A stretch of 64,000 bases of DNA from Methylobacterium bullatum (GCA_902712845.1 LR743504.1:4314001-4378000); one strand, 5' to 3'; positions 34,472 to 43,993 are shown, numbered from the stretch's first letter. Numbers and translations are program-made. Notes: generated by a model not told the origin, from the letters alone.

Positions 34472-35056
34472 TCACGTAAGCATCCAGCGCGGCGTATCGG
34501 CGTGGCGCAGCCAGATCGCGGAGGCGACCGAAAGCGCCTCGAGCGGCATCTCCACGTCGCCGCGGCCCTTGTCCCAGAGTTCGATTCCAGAAAAGCCGAT
34601 CTTGCGGATCGTCAGCCACGCGCCGAAGGGGAATGTCGCGTCGGTCCCCTGACCGGGGCCGAAACATTCCTCGAAAGCCAGGGGATCGATCATCATCTGA
34701 TCGTATTTCCGGAGGTGCTCCACCATCGAGACCTTGGACCGGAACAGGATGCGGTCGCGGATATGGGACGAGAAACACGGCTCGTATTCCGTCAGCGTCA
34801 TCCGGAGCTTGCCTCCGATGCGCAGATAAGGCGGGTTCGGCCCATCCTCGCTGAAGTTGAGCGGGCTCCAGCCTTCCTCACTCATCAGTGATTCGGCCAG
34901 TGTCACCGGTTCCGATGCCACCAGTCGCGGATCGGTGTCGCGAGCCGCCGTATCGGTATCGGGGCCGGTTCCCGTGGCCAGGATGTCGGACCCGATCGTG
35001 TGGCCGCCCGGCTCGTAGTCCGCCACGTCGTGTGCCGTCTCGTGAGAGGCCATCAT
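34472..35056 (-). CDS. Hypothetical protein
   Basis: 194 residues. The N-terminal ~55 residues are Thr/Asp-rich and probably disordered. The rest appears globular: RIGGKLRMTLTEYEPCFSSH, KVSMVEHLRKYDQMMIDPL and WLTIRKIGFSGIELWDKGRG. No signal peptide or membrane segment is seen. I do not recognise the family. Codon use is normal for the window. It is monocistronic between trcR and rpsA. Confidence 0.65.
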   Translation of the reverse strand: MMASHETAHDVADYEPGGHTIGSDILATGTGPDTDTAARDTDPRLVASEPVTLAESLMSEEGWSPLNFSEDGPNPPYLRIGGKLRMTLTEYEPCFSSHIRDRILFRSKVSMVEHLRKYDQMMIDPLAFEECFGPGQGTDATFPFGAWLTIRKIGFSGIELWDKGRGDVEMPLEALSVASAIWLRHADTPRWMLT

Positions 35057-35139
35057 TCGCCCCGTAAAAGTGTCCCCGGCAATCGAGGGCGATCAATATT
35101 GCGCATTTTCTTATGCTTGGCGATCATGCAGCGCACCAA

Positions 35140-35169
35140 GACGACAAAGGCGCCGCAACAGCGGCGCCT
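35140..35169 (-). terminator. Intrinsic terminator after trcR
   Basis: A perfect 9-bp stem AGGCGCCGC / GCGGCGCCT with a 4-base loop is followed on the minus strand by TTTGT. It lies 43 bases beyond the trcR stop. Confidence 0.78.
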
Positions 35170-35211
35170 CCGGTAGGATGTCTTTTGGTTGGCGGACGCC
35201 CGACGCGACGA

Positions 35212-35922
35212 TTATTCCTCGTCTTCGTCCTCGGTGCTGCGCATGCCCTTGAGCTTGGCGAAGACCGAATCCGCGTTGAGCTTCTCGTCGCGCTCGTTGC
35301 GGTGATGCTCGTCGGCTTCCTCGAAATTGCCGGCCGTGGAGACTTCGGTGGGCAGCAGGGTCGCGCCGGCGTCGGTCGGCAGGACAGCCGGGCGGTCCTT
35401 GGCGGCGCGCTGGACTTCGAAATCGAGGTCGATCTGCGTGCAGAGGCCGAGGGTCACCGGATCCATCGGCTGCAGCGAGCCGGAATTCCAGTGGGTCCGC
35501 TCGCGGATCTGCTGGATCGTCGACTTGGTGGTGCCGACGAGGCGGATGACCTGCGCGTCCTTGAGCTCGGGATGGTTGCGCAGCAGCCAGAGGATGGCGT
35601 TCGGCCGATCCTGACGGCGCGACAGCGGGGTGTAGCGCGGACCCTTGGTGGTGCGCTTGACCTCGGGCAGCTTCACCTTCGAGACGGCCACCTTGAGCTT
35701 GTAGTTGGGGGCTTTCTGCGCCTTCTCGATCTCGTCACGGGTGAGCTGCCCGGTGGTGATAGGGTCGAGGCCCTTGATCCCGGCGGCGACCTCGCCATCG
35801 GCGATGCCCTTCACTTCGAGGGGGTGCAGCTTGCAGAAATCGGCGATCTGCTCGAAGGCGAGGGACGTGTTCTCGACCAGCCAGACGGCGGTCGCCTTCG
35901 GCATTAGCGGACCTTGGGACAT
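35212..35922 (-). CDS. trcR: Cell cycle transcriptional regulator TrcR (DUF1013)
   Basis: 236 residues beginning MSQGPLMPKATAVWLVENTSL (the Met at residue 7 is an equally likely start). It has FEQIADFCKLHPLEVKGIADG and RPNAILWLLRNHPELKDAQV, the DUF1013/TrcR signature, and an acidic C-terminal tail. TrcR is an alphaproteobacterial factor found with RNA polymerase and tied to cell-cycle transcription. A perfect 8-bp hairpin lies in its leader (35981-36000). Confidence 0.92.
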   Translation of the reverse strand: MSQGPLMPKATAVWLVENTSLAFEQIADFCKLHPLEVKGIADGEVAAGIKGLDPITTGQLTRDEIEKAQKAPNYKLKVAVSKVKLPEVKRTTKGPRYTPLSRRQDRPNAILWLLRNHPELKDAQVIRLVGTTKSTIQQIRERTHWNSGSLQPMDPVTLGLCTQIDLDFEVQRAAKDRPAVLPTDAGATLLPTEVSTAGNFEEADEHHRNERDEKLNADSVFAKLKGMRSTEDEDEE

Positions 35923-35980
35923 GCTCTGTGGCTCCGACGTTAGCGGGGGAACGGGCGGCGCCGGGCATCGGTCCGCAGGC

Positions 35981-36000
35981 TCCGGATCAGTCGATCCGGA
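35981..36000 (-). promoter_or_regulatory. Leader hairpin upstream of trcR
   Basis: A perfect inverted repeat TCCGGATC-AGTC-GATCCGGA about 60 bases before the trcR start. There is no T run. It may be an operator or an RNA hairpin in the leader; the function is unknown. Confidence 0.4.
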
Positions 36001-36147
36001 AGTCCCGTCTCACGCTCTCAAAAGGGGATCAGCGTATATAGGCGGCTGCCGGAGGGCGCGCAATTGCCTTCACGTCCGGTCATCGACGATGGACAGCCGG
36101 ATACGCCCGCTCTCCCACGTCGATTGGCAGCCGTGCGGCGTCGACCG

Positions 36148-37092
36148 TCAGACGAACAGGCTCGAGACGCTCGATTCCGTGGCGGTCCGGCCGATGGCCT
36201 CGCCGAGGAGCGGAGCGATGGTGGCCACGCGGATGTTGCGAGCGAGCTTGACCGCCTGCGTGGGCTGGATCGAATCGGTGATCACCAATTCCTTCATCCG
36301 CGAGGCGGCGATGCGGGAAACCGCGCCGCCCGAGAGCACGCCATGGGTGATGTAGGCCGACACGTCCTTGGCGCCGGCGTTGAGCAGGGCCTCGGCCGCG
36401 TTCACCAGGGTGCCGCCGGAATCGACGATGTCGTCGACGAGGATGCAGGACCGACCCTCGACCTCGCCGATGATGTTCATGACCTCCGATTCACCCGGGC
36501 GCTCGCGGCGCTTGTCGACGATGGCCAGCGTCGCGTCGATGCGCTTGGCGATGGCGCGGGCGCGGACCACGCCGCCCACATCGGGGGAAACCACCATCCA
36601 CTCCCTGGGGTCCAGCCGTTCCTTGATGTCGCGCACGATCACCGGGGCGGCGAAGAGGTTGTCGGTGGGGATATCGAAGAAGCCCTGGATCTGCCCCGCA
36701 TGGAGATCGAGGGTCATCACCCGGTCGGCGCCGGCCTCGGTGATGAGGTTGGCCACGAGCTTGGCCGAGATAGGGGTGCGGCCGGAGGTGCGTCGGTCCT
36801 GCCGGGCATAGCCGAAATAGGGGATTACCGCCGTGATGCGCCGCGCCGAGGAGCGCCGCGCCGCATCGATCATGATGAGCAGTTCCATCAGGTGATCGTT
36901 GGCGGGAAAGGAGGTCGACTGCACGATGAAGACGTCCTCGCCGCGGACATTCTCTTGGAGTTCGACGAAGATCTCCATGTCCGCGAAGCGGCGGACCATG
37001 CACTTGGCCAGGGGAAGCTCGAGATAGGCGGAAATCGCCTCCGCCAGCGGACGGCTGGAATTTCCAGCGATGATCTTAATCGAGGACTTCAT
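36148..37092 (-). CDS. prs: Ribose-phosphate pyrophosphokinase
   Basis: 314 residues starting MKSSIKIIAGNSSRPLAEAI. The flexible-loop YFGYARQDRRTSGRTPISAK, the metal-binding TLDLHAGQIQGFFDIPTDN and the PRPP loop CILVDDIVDSGGTL are all present. It makes PRPP for nucleotide, His, Trp and NAD synthesis. Length is normal. It is a single gene on the minus strand between trcR and the DUF4170 gene. Confidence 0.98.
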   Translation of the reverse strand: MKSSIKIIAGNSSRPLAEAISAYLELPLAKCMVRRFADMEIFVELQENVRGEDVFIVQSTSFPANDHLMELLIMIDAARRSSARRITAVIPYFGYARQDRRTSGRTPISAKLVANLITEAGADRVMTLDLHAGQIQGFFDIPTDNLFAAPVIVRDIKERLDPREWMVVSPDVGGVVRARAIAKRIDATLAIVDKRRERPGESEVMNIIGEVEGRSCILVDDIVDSGGTLVNAAEALLNAGAKDVSAYITHGVLSGGAVSRIAASRMKELVITDSIQPTQAVKLARNIRVATIAPLLGEAIGRTATESSVSSLFV

Positions 37093-37219
37093 GCCGCCGT
37101 CTTCATCTCTCGATTCCTGCGCCGCGCCGGATACCGACCCCCTCGGCGCGGCACCCCTTACAGCCCCCGACCCGGTGTCACAATGCCTTCACCGATCATT
37201 GAGGGCTGCCCTGCACAGA

Positions 37220-37447
37220 TCACGGCTCCAACAGGCGATGGAGGTGGACGATGAAATAGCGCGTCTGAGCGCTGTCGACGGTGGCCTGCGCCTTGGATTT
37301 CCAGGCGCTCTGCGCGGAGGCATAGTCTGGAAAGATTCCGACGATGTCGAGCCCCTTCACATCGCGGAAGTTGATGCCTTCGAGGTTCTCGAGCTCGCCG
37401 CCGAAGACGAGATGCAGCTTCTGTCCGCTATCGATCGTGGTGGTCAT
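37220..37447 (-). CDS. DUF4170 domain protein
   Basis: A 75-residue protein starting MTTTIDSGQKLHLVFGGELE, with IVGIFPDYASAQSAWKSKAQ and VDSAQTRYFIVHLHRLLEP, which match DUF4170, a small alphaproteobacterial family of unknown function. AAGGAGAG just before the ATG at 37447 fixes the start. It lies between xseA and prs. Confidence 0.85.
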   Translation of the reverse strand: MTTTIDSGQKLHLVFGGELENLEGINFRDVKGLDIVGIFPDYASAQSAWKSKAQATVDSAQTRYFIVHLHRLLEP

Positions 37448-37618
37448 CGTCTCTCCTTGGCAGGCCGTGGGGCCTCTGGCACGGGGTGGGATCGAGGGTG
37501 CGGGCCGACATTCGGCGCCGCGCTTTAACGGTGTTCGCAACGCGAAGCGAGATACCGCATGTCGGCAAGCATCCGCCGCGCCAAGAGTCACGGCCCCGCC
37601 ATGCGCCGGCCACGGGAC

Positions 37619-39259
37619 TCACAGTTCGAACAGGGATTGCTGAGGCGGGGCCTCCGCCGGCTTTCGCGGCTGCCGCTTGCGCTTCGGCGGCCCCTCCCCG
37701 CCGGGCGCCGTATCGTCCGCGGCCTCGGACCGGGCGAACCGCGTGCCGTCCGCGAATTCGAGGCCGAGGCGCTGGCCCGGAATCACCGAGGCGGCGGCGC
37801 GGATCGGGGCTCCGGTCTCGTCGCGGACCAGGGCGAAGCCGCGGGCGAGGATGGCGCGGTAGCTCAGCGTGCCGAGAAGCGCCGCGAAATTGCCGAGCCT
37901 GTCGCTCCGCCGCTCGATCAGGCGGCGGATTGCCTGGCCGAGCCGCGTATCGAGGGCGCCCAGGCGCTCGGCGCGGCGGGCGTTCTCCGTGCGGGCACGG
38001 ACGAGGGTCTGTTCGCGGGCGACGACGAGGCGCCGGCCGAGATAGGCCAGCGCCTCGCTTTTGCGCGTCGCGTAGTTCTGCAGGGCGGAACGGGGACGGT
38101 CCGCGACGAGGGCGAGGCGGCCGCGCGCCTGGGCCAGCCGCAATTCCGGCGGGTGCCGCCCGATCCGATCGAGCAGGCGGCCGAAACGCGCCCGGTGATC
38201 GCGCGCATTGCCGGCGAGCGCCGGCATGAGCCGAGCCTCGGCGAGGTCGAGCCGTTGGCGTTTTCCCGCGAGGAAGGCATCCGCCCCCGGCATGGCGCGC
38301 AGGAGCGCACGCAGGTCGGAGCCTTCGCGGTCGAGCTTGCGCCGGACGGCTTCGCCCTGGCGGTGGCCGAGGTCGCGGATCTCGGCGACGAGATCCGCGC
38401 GAACGGGAACGGCCATTTCGGCGGCGCCCGTGGGTGTCGGCGCGCGGCGATCCGAGACAAAATCGATGAGGGTGGTGTCGGTCTCGTGGCCCACCGCCGA
38501 GATCAGGGGGATGGTGCTCTCCGAGGCGGCGCGGACAACGTTCTCTTCGTTGAACGCCCACAGATCCTCGATCGAGCCGCCGCCCCGGGCGACGATGAGC
38601 ACATCCGGCCGTGGGATCGCTCCGTCCGGCGGGAGCGCATTGAAGCCGCGGATGGCGGCGGCGATCTCCTCGGCCGCCCCCTCCCCCTGGACGCGCACCG
38701 GCCAGACCAGGACCGGCCGGGGAAAACGGTCTTCCAGCCGGTGGAGGATGTCCCGGATGACGGCGCCGGTGGGCGAGGTCACCACGCCGACGACCCGGGG
38801 GAGATAGGGGATCGCGCGCTTGCGCTCGGCGGCGAACAGGCCCTCCGCCGAGAGGACGCGCTTTCGCTCCTCCAGCAAGGCCATCCAGGCGCCGATCCCG
38901 GCGGGTTCGAGGGTCTCGACGACGATCTGATAGGACGACTTGCCGGCGAAGGTGGTGATGCGCCCGGTGGCGACGACTTCCAGCCCCTCCTGGGGACGCT
39001 GGCGCAGGCGGTTGAAGGTTCCCTTCCACACCACCGCGTCGATGCGGGCGGTGCCGTCTTTGAGCGAGAAATAGGCGTGTCCGGAGCCGTGCTGGCCGCG
39101 ATAGCCGGAGATTTCGCCGCGCAGCCGGACATGGCCGAACGCGTCTTCCAGCGTCCGCTTCAGGGCCGAGGCGAGGTCCCCCACCGACCATTCGGGCGCG
39201 TTGGAGGTGGCCGGCGTCGACGCGGCGGGATGTGAAGCAGGGGGAGGAACGAGGGCCAT
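37619..39259 (-). CDS. xseA: Exodeoxyribonuclease VII large subunit
   Basis: 546 residues from MALVPPPASHPAAST. An N-terminal OB fold (~25-125, VRLRGEISGYRGQHGSGHAY) and the catalytic domain (VVGVVTSPTGAVIRDILHR, ARGGGSIEDLWAFNEENV, SAVGHETDTTLIDFVSDRRA) are followed by a coiled coil and a basic tail. With XseB it degrades single-stranded DNA. It is divergent from purD, a common alphaproteobacterial arrangement. A GTG ten codons upstream is possible. Confidence 0.96.
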   Translation of the reverse strand: MALVPPPASHPAASTPATSNAPEWSVGDLASALKRTLEDAFGHVRLRGEISGYRGQHGSGHAYFSLKDGTARIDAVVWKGTFNRLRQRPQEGLEVVATGRITTFAGKSSYQIVVETLEPAGIGAWMALLEERKRVLSAEGLFAAERKRAIPYLPRVVGVVTSPTGAVIRDILHRLEDRFPRPVLVWPVRVQGEGAAEEIAAAIRGFNALPPDGAIPRPDVLIVARGGGSIEDLWAFNEENVVRAASESTIPLISAVGHETDTTLIDFVSDRRAPTPTGAAEMAVPVRADLVAEIRDLGHRQGEAVRRKLDREGSDLRALLRAMPGADAFLAGKRQRLDLAEARLMPALAGNARDHRARFGRLLDRIGRHPPELRLAQARGRLALVADRPRSALQNYATRKSEALAYLGRRLVVAREQTLVRARTENARRAERLGALDTRLGQAIRRLIERRSDRLGNFAALLGTLSYRAILARGFALVRDETGAPIRAAASVIPGQRLGLEFADGTRFARSEAADDTAPGGEGPPKRKRQPRKPAEAPPQQSLFEL

Positions 39260-39313
39260 GGCGCGGCGGACGCTAGGCCGGGCCGGCACGCGGGTAAACC
39301 CCGGCGCGGTCCG

Positions 39314-39430
39314 TCAGAACATCAGAGCCAGCAGGAGAATGCCCGACAGGACGGGGGCGACGCCGATGGCGAGCGCCCAGGGCCAGAAGCCCGGGATGTG
39401 GGGGGGACGGTTGTCGTTGACGGGTCTCAC
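39314..39430 (-). CDS. Small single-span membrane protein, tentative
   Basis: 38 residues from a GTG: polar RPVNDNRPPHIPGFWPW, then one hydrophobic helix (ALAIGVAPVLSGILLLALMF). A longer version from 39574 gives 86 residues but its N-terminus looks non-coding. The ribosome site is weak. It sits upstream of xseA on the same strand. Confidence 0.4.
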   Translation of the reverse strand: MRPVNDNRPPHIPGFWPWALAIGVAPVLSGILLLALMF

Positions 39431-39825
39431 CGAGGTGCGGCCATTCACGATGAACTGCGACAAACGCAGTCCGGACCCGGTTTGCGGGACCATCGGCAGG
39501 GCGGTGGAGTGGCGACATCCTGGCATGACGTTACTCAACCCGCAGACGGCCCGTATCGTTCCTGCGACGGTCATCGATTGCGTGAGGTCGGAAGTGGTAA
39601 TCGGGGCATCGATGCGATTGGCGCACCAGAACTTCCGCGAGCACCTGCCTCGCGGGAAGACTGTCCATCTCTCGCTTTTCGGGGGAAACCCTGTGCGGGA
39701 AGGCCCGCCGCCCGGCGCTGCGGGCCTTCGAGGATGCTATGTTTCTGGCTGACCGTTCGCTACTTGGCCACTCGCGCCAGCTCCGGCATCCCGGCATGCC
39801 TTCTGCGTCTTTCGAAGCGTGACTT
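39431..39825. other. Gap between xseA region and purD
   Basis: About 395 bases. A possible 75-residue plus-strand frame (39525-39752, MTLLNPQTARIVPATVIDC) has only moderate codon bias and no family. A perfect 10-bp hairpin GAAGGCCCGC / GCGGGCCTTC (39699-39729) precedes the purD start by about 100 bases. The purD promoter should be here. Confidence 0.4.
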
Positions 39826-41109
39826 ATGAACATCCTTCTTATCGGCTCCGGCGGACGCGAACATGCCCTGGCTTATGCCATCGCCAAAAGTCCGCTCTGC
39901 TCCCGCCTGTTCACGGCCCCGGGCAATCCGGGCACGGCCGAATACGGCGAGAACCGTCCCGATCTCGCGGTCACCGACCATGAGGCGGTGAGGCGGTTCT
40001 GTGAGACCGCCGAGATCGGCCTCGTGGTGGTCGGGCCGGAGGCGCCCCTCGTGGCGGGCCTCGTGGACGATCTCCAGGCGGTGGGCATCCGCGCCTTCGG
40101 ACCCACCAAGGCCGCGGCGCAGCTCGAAGGCTCGAAGGGCTTCACCAAGGATCTCTGCGCCGAGCGCGGCATCCCGACCGCCGCCTTCGCCCGCTTTACC
40201 GAGCGGGACGCCGCCCTCGCCTATCTGGCGCAATCCGGTGCGCCCATCGTGGTGAAGGCCGATGGGCTCGCCGCCGGTAAGGGCGTCGTGGTGGCGGAGA
40301 CTCTGGAGCAGGCCGAGAGCGCGGTCCGCTCCATGCTCGGAGAGCCGGGCGCCGAGATCGTCATCGAGGAGTGTCTGTTCGGCGAGGAGGCGAGCTTCTT
40401 TGCCCTCTGCGACGGCACGAACGCGGTGCCGATCGGGACGGCGCAGGACCATAAGCGCGTGTTCGACGGGGATCGCGGCCCGAATACCGGTGGCATGGGC
40501 GCCTATTCCCCGGCCACCATCCTGACGCCCGCGCTCGAACGGGAGGTGATGGACACGATCATCGCCCCGACGCTCGCCGGGATGCGGGAGCGCGGGACGC
40601 CCTTCACCGGCATCCTCTATGCCGGCCTGATGCTGACGGCCGACGGGCCGAAGCTCATCGAGTACAACACCCGCTTCGGCGATCCCGAGACCCAGGTGCT
40701 GATGCCCCGTCTCGCCTCCGATCTGGTGCCGGCCCTGCTCGCCGCCTGCGAGGGCGACGTCACCGGCATCGCGCTGCAATTCGACGCCCATCGCGCCGCG
40801 CTGACCGTGGTGATGGCGGCGGCCGGTTACCCCGGCGCGGTGATGCGCGGTTCGACGATCCGAGGGATCGCCGAAGCCGGCGCCAACAACGCAGTCATCG
40901 TGTTCCAGGCCGGCACGCGGGCGGAGAATGGCCGTATCGTCGCCGATGGCGGCCGGGTGCTGGCGGTGACGGCCACCGGCGACAGCATGATGGAGGCCCA
41001 GGCCCGCGCCTATGCGGCGGTGTCGCGGATCGACTGGCCCGAGGGCTTCTGTCGCCGGGACATCGGTCGGCGGGCCGTGGCCCGCGAAGTGGCGGGGGAC
41101 GGCATCTGA
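39826..41109 (+). CDS. purD: Phosphoribosylamine-glycine ligase (GAR synthetase)
   Basis: A 427-residue ATP-grasp enzyme starting MNILLIGSGGREHALAYAIA. It has VVVGPEAPLVAGLVDDL, the ATP site VVKADGLAAGKGVVVAETLE and IEYNTRFGDPETQVLMPRL. It performs the second step of purine synthesis. Divergent from xseA, as in many relatives. Confidence 0.98.
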   Translation: MNILLIGSGGREHALAYAIAKSPLCSRLFTAPGNPGTAEYGENRPDLAVTDHEAVRRFCETAEIGLVVVGPEAPLVAGLVDDLQAVGIRAFGPTKAAAQLEGSKGFTKDLCAERGIPTAAFARFTERDAALAYLAQSGAPIVVKADGLAAGKGVVVAETLEQAESAVRSMLGEPGAEIVIEECLFGEEASFFALCDGTNAVPIGTAQDHKRVFDGDRGPNTGGMGAYSPATILTPALEREVMDTIIAPTLAGMRERGTPFTGILYAGLMLTADGPKLIEYNTRFGDPETQVLMPRLASDLVPALLAACEGDVTGIALQFDAHRAALTVVMAAAGYPGAVMRGSTIRGIAEAGANNAVIVFQAGTRAENGRIVADGGRVLAVTATGDSMMEAQARAYAAVSRIDWPEGFCRRDIGRRAVAREVAGDGI

Positions 41110-41193
41110 CGAAGCCGCGCCCTTGAAATTCCGTGCGCCCGCTCATCTTGCACGGTGACGGCCGGTATCGCGCCGGCGCGGAGGACTCCACCG

Positions 41194-41364
41194 ATGGGCT
41201 ACGTCTCGAAGACCGTGATGGAAGAGGGCAAGGCCGCCAAGATCGCCGGCCAGACGGATGCGTCCAACCCCTACCCCGCCGGATCGCAGAACAGCGCCGA
41301 CTGGCTCGAAGGCTACACCTACGACGAGGCCGAGCAGAACGTCGACAACGACTCGGACGAGTAG
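41194..41364 (+). CDS. RMF/CrpP-like small protein
   Basis: 56 residues starting MGYVSKTVMEEGKAAKIAGQ. The pattern EGKAAKIAG...NPYP...ADWLEGY resembles the ribosome modulation factor fold (G..AG......CPY......W..GW), a family that also includes CrpP. It ends in an acidic tail (DEAEQNVDNDSDE) unlike true RMF, so ribosome binding is not assured. A GGAGG-like site lies 9 bases before the ATG. It is downstream of purD and convergent with glk. Confidence 0.6.
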   Translation: MGYVSKTVMEEGKAAKIAGQTDASNPYPAGSQNSADWLEGYTYDEAEQNVDNDSDE

Positions 41365-41373
41365 CCGCCCGGT

Positions 41374-42384
41374 TCAGTCCTTCGTCCAGACCTGTCCGTG
41401 ATAGACGAACACGTCCGGTCGGTTGGCCAGCGCGGCGAGACCGGAAAAGGCCGGGTCCTGAACCGAGATCACGCTGGTGGGGATCGCCTCCATCTGCGTG
41501 ACGAAGGGCGGCTTGTGCTCGAAGGATTGCCGGAAATCGCCCTTCTTCAGGATGGGCAGGATCCGCGGGGCGATGCCGCCGCCGATATAGACGCCGCCCG
41601 TGGCGAGGAAGGTCAGTGCGAGGTCGCCGCAGACCCGTCCGAGCAGCTTGGCGAACAGGGTGACGGCCTCGGCCGCAACCGGGTCGCTGCCGTCGAGACC
41701 CGTGTCGGTCACCTTGGCGGGCTCGGCATCCGCCGCCTCCCGCCCGGTTCGCGCGAGATGGATCGCCCTGTAGAGCCGCGCGAGGCCGGGTCCCGAGAGC
41801 AGCGCCTCCACCGTCACCCGCCCTTCGAGACGCTCCACATGCCGCCAGATCTCCTCCTCGGCCGCATCGGCGGGGCCGAAATCCACGTGGCCGGCCTCGG
41901 TGGAGACGATGGCGAGATGGTTCGCGTAAGCGATCACGGCCGCTGCGCCGAACCCGGTTCCGGGGCCCAGGACGAGCCTCGTGCCCTGGTCGCCCCTCAG
42001 CCCGCCATCGCGATAGGGGCCGATCGGCGTCAGGTCGGTGGGGGCGATATCCACGGCGCCGGCGGCGACGGGGACGTAATCGTTGACGACCACGGCCCGC
42101 GAGAGGCCGAAATCCCCGCCGATCCGCGCGCCTTCGATGACCCAGTTCGCATTGGTGAGACGGACGGAGGGACCATCGATCCGGGCGGCGACCGCCAGGA
42201 TCGTCGAGCGCGGCGCCGGCCCGGCATGCGTCTCCAGAACGGACCGGATCGCGGCGCTCGGGTCGGGGAAGGCGTTGGTCGGGACATGGCCGACGATCTC
42301 CGCCCCGGCGCCCGCCTCAGGCACGAGTGCGAAACGGGCATTGGTGCCGCCGATATCGCCGACGAGGACCGGGAACTCGAACAT
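41374..42384 (-). CDS. glk: Glucokinase
   Basis: 336 residues starting MFEFPVLVGDIGGTNARFAL (ATP phosphate-1 motif), with TNANWVIEG, VLGPGTGFGAAAVI and the STEAGHVDFGP sugar-site block, then GGVYIGGGIAPRI. This is the bacterial hexokinase-like glucokinase that phosphorylates glucose with ATP. It follows otsB on the same strand, 126 bases apart, so trehalose-derived glucose may feed it. Confidence 0.95.
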   Translation of the reverse strand: MFEFPVLVGDIGGTNARFALVPEAGAGAEIVGHVPTNAFPDPSAAIRSVLETHAGPAPRSTILAVAARIDGPSVRLTNANWVIEGARIGGDFGLSRAVVVNDYVPVAAGAVDIAPTDLTPIGPYRDGGLRGDQGTRLVLGPGTGFGAAAVIAYANHLAIVSTEAGHVDFGPADAAEEEIWRHVERLEGRVTVEALLSGPGLARLYRAIHLARTGREAADAEPAKVTDTGLDGSDPVAAEAVTLFAKLLGRVCGDLALTFLATGGVYIGGGIAPRILPILKKGDFRQSFEHKPPFVTQMEAIPTSVISVQDPAFSGLAALANRPDVFVYHGQVWTKD

Positions 42385-42510
42385 GCGTGCGGTTGTCCTT
42401 CGCGCTGGAATCCGGGGTTTCACATCTCGCCCGCCCTTGAAGGGGGTGCAGGGCGTCACGGTTGGGACTGGAAGACCGGCCCCGATGCGGGATCGCGGCC
42501 GGTCGCGCCC

Positions 42511-43263
42511 TCAGGCCGGCGGCAGGGCGTCGGGGTCGATCGGCGCGCCGTCGGCCCACGCATAGATGAGTGCGCGCACGGCATCGGGATCGGTGAGGCG
42601 TCGTGTGGCGATCGTGTCGCTGCCGCCGATGCGGACGCTGACCCCGCCCTCCTCGTTCACCACGGCGAAGGCCTTCTCGTCGGTGAGGTCGTCGCCCAGA
42701 AATATCGCGCGGCGGCCGGCATAGGGCGGCGCCGCGGACAGGGTGCGGATGGCGTGCCCCTTGGTCGCGGAGGCCGGCACGATCTCGCCGACCGCCTTGC
42801 CCAGCTGCAGCCGGTAATCGGCGCCGAGATCGGAAGCGGCCGCCTTCACGGCCTCCTCGGCTTTCGCGGCGTCGGTGGGCGTGGCGAGGCGCCAATGCAC
42901 CGCGACGGAAGCGCCCTTGTCCTCGATCAGCACGGATTCGAGGTCGCGCACGGCGTCCTTCAACCCCGTGATGCGGGCGCGCAGGGTGGGATGATCCTCG
43001 GCACGCCCTCCGGACACGATCCCGTCCACCCGCCGCTCGACCCCGTGAAGGCCCGCGACATCGAACCTGGCGGGCGAGAGGAAATCGTCGATCACCGCGA
43101 TGGGACGGCCTGTGACGATGGCGAGCGCCCCGCCGAGCCGGTCCCGCAAGCGCAGGAGCGCGGGCGCGAGGTCCGGGGGCACCATCACTTGGTCGGGTCG
43201 CGGAGCGATCTCCACGAGGGTGCCGTCGAAATCGAGGAAGAGGGCGAAATCCGTCACAGGCAT
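42511..43263 (-). CDS. otsB: Trehalose-6-phosphate phosphatase
   Basis: 250 residues starting MPVTDFALFLDFDGTLVEIAP (HAD motif I with both Asp), with ALAIVTGRPIAVIDDFLS and the late HAD motif AIFLGDDLTDEKAF. It removes phosphate from trehalose-6-P, giving the osmoprotectant trehalose. The synthase otsA is not in the window. Upstream codons in frame lack similarity. Confidence 0.94.
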   Translation of the reverse strand: MPVTDFALFLDFDGTLVEIAPRPDQVMVPPDLAPALLRLRDRLGGALAIVTGRPIAVIDDFLSPARFDVAGLHGVERRVDGIVSGGRAEDHPTLRARITGLKDAVRDLESVLIEDKGASVAVHWRLATPTDAAKAEEAVKAAASDLGADYRLQLGKAVGEIVPASATKGHAIRTLSAAPPYAGRRAIFLGDDLTDEKAFAVVNEEGGVSVRIGGSDTIATRRLTDPDAVRALIYAWADGAPIDPDALPPA

Positions 43264-43489
43264 TGTCCCAGGGTGTCTGGCTCGGGAGGGCCGGCTCAAC
43301 CGAGACGGCCGTCCATCGGAGCGGCCGAATTTCTATCATCCGCGTCGCGAGCCGGGCTAGCATGGCCCGCGCCACGCGCAAACGCCGTGTCTCGAATATC
43401 ACCTGCGCGCCGGTCCCCGTCGCGAAAACGGCCTCCCGGTTCCGGGAGGATGCTCGACAGACAACTCCCTGATACGCCTTCGAAATTGG

Positions 43490-43993
43490 ATGATTCCGAT
43501 GCAGCCGACCCCCCTGCCCTTCGGCCCCGGCCAGGAAAGCGTGTGGGATTATCCCCGCCCGCCGCGGCTGGAGCGGGTGTCCCGGCGCCTGCGCGTGGTG
43601 TTCGCCGGTGCGACCGTCGCCGAGACGGTGGCGGGGTACCGCGTGCTGGAAACGAGCCACCCGCCGACCTATTACCTGCCCCCCGGCGATGTGGCCGACG
43701 GCGTGCTCGGGCCGCCCACCATGGCGGGGATCTGCGAATGGAAGGGCCGCGCCGTCCTCTTCGATGTCGTGGCCGGCGGCCATCGGGCGCCGGGCGCGGC
43801 CTGGGCCTACCCGACGCCGACGCCGGATTTTATGGTCATTGCCGGCTTCGTCGCCTTTTATGCCGGGGCGATGGAGGCCTGTTTCGTCGGCGACGTGAAG
43901 GTCGAGCCGCAGCCCGGCGGCTTCTATGGCGGCTGGATCACGCCGGAGGTCATCGGCCCGTTCAAGGGCGGACCGGGCAGCATGGGCTGGTGA
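43490..43993 (+). CDS. DUF427 domain protein
   Basis: 167 residues with ESVWDYPRPPRLERVSRRL, the DUF427 core AGYRVLETSHPPTYYLPPGD and CEWKGRAVLFDVV, then a C-terminal part YGGWITPEVIGPFKGGPGSM typical of the longer single-domain form. Beta-rich cytoplasmic fold; biochemical role unknown. It is divergent from otsB. The start could also be the Met at residue 4. Confidence 0.85.
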   Translation: MIPMQPTPLPFGPGQESVWDYPRPPRLERVSRRLRVVFAGATVAETVAGYRVLETSHPPTYYLPPGDVADGVLGPPTMAGICEWKGRAVLFDVVAGGHRAPGAAWAYPTPTPDFMVIAGFVAFYAGAMEACFVGDVKVEPQPGGFYGGWITPEVIGPFKGGPGSMGW

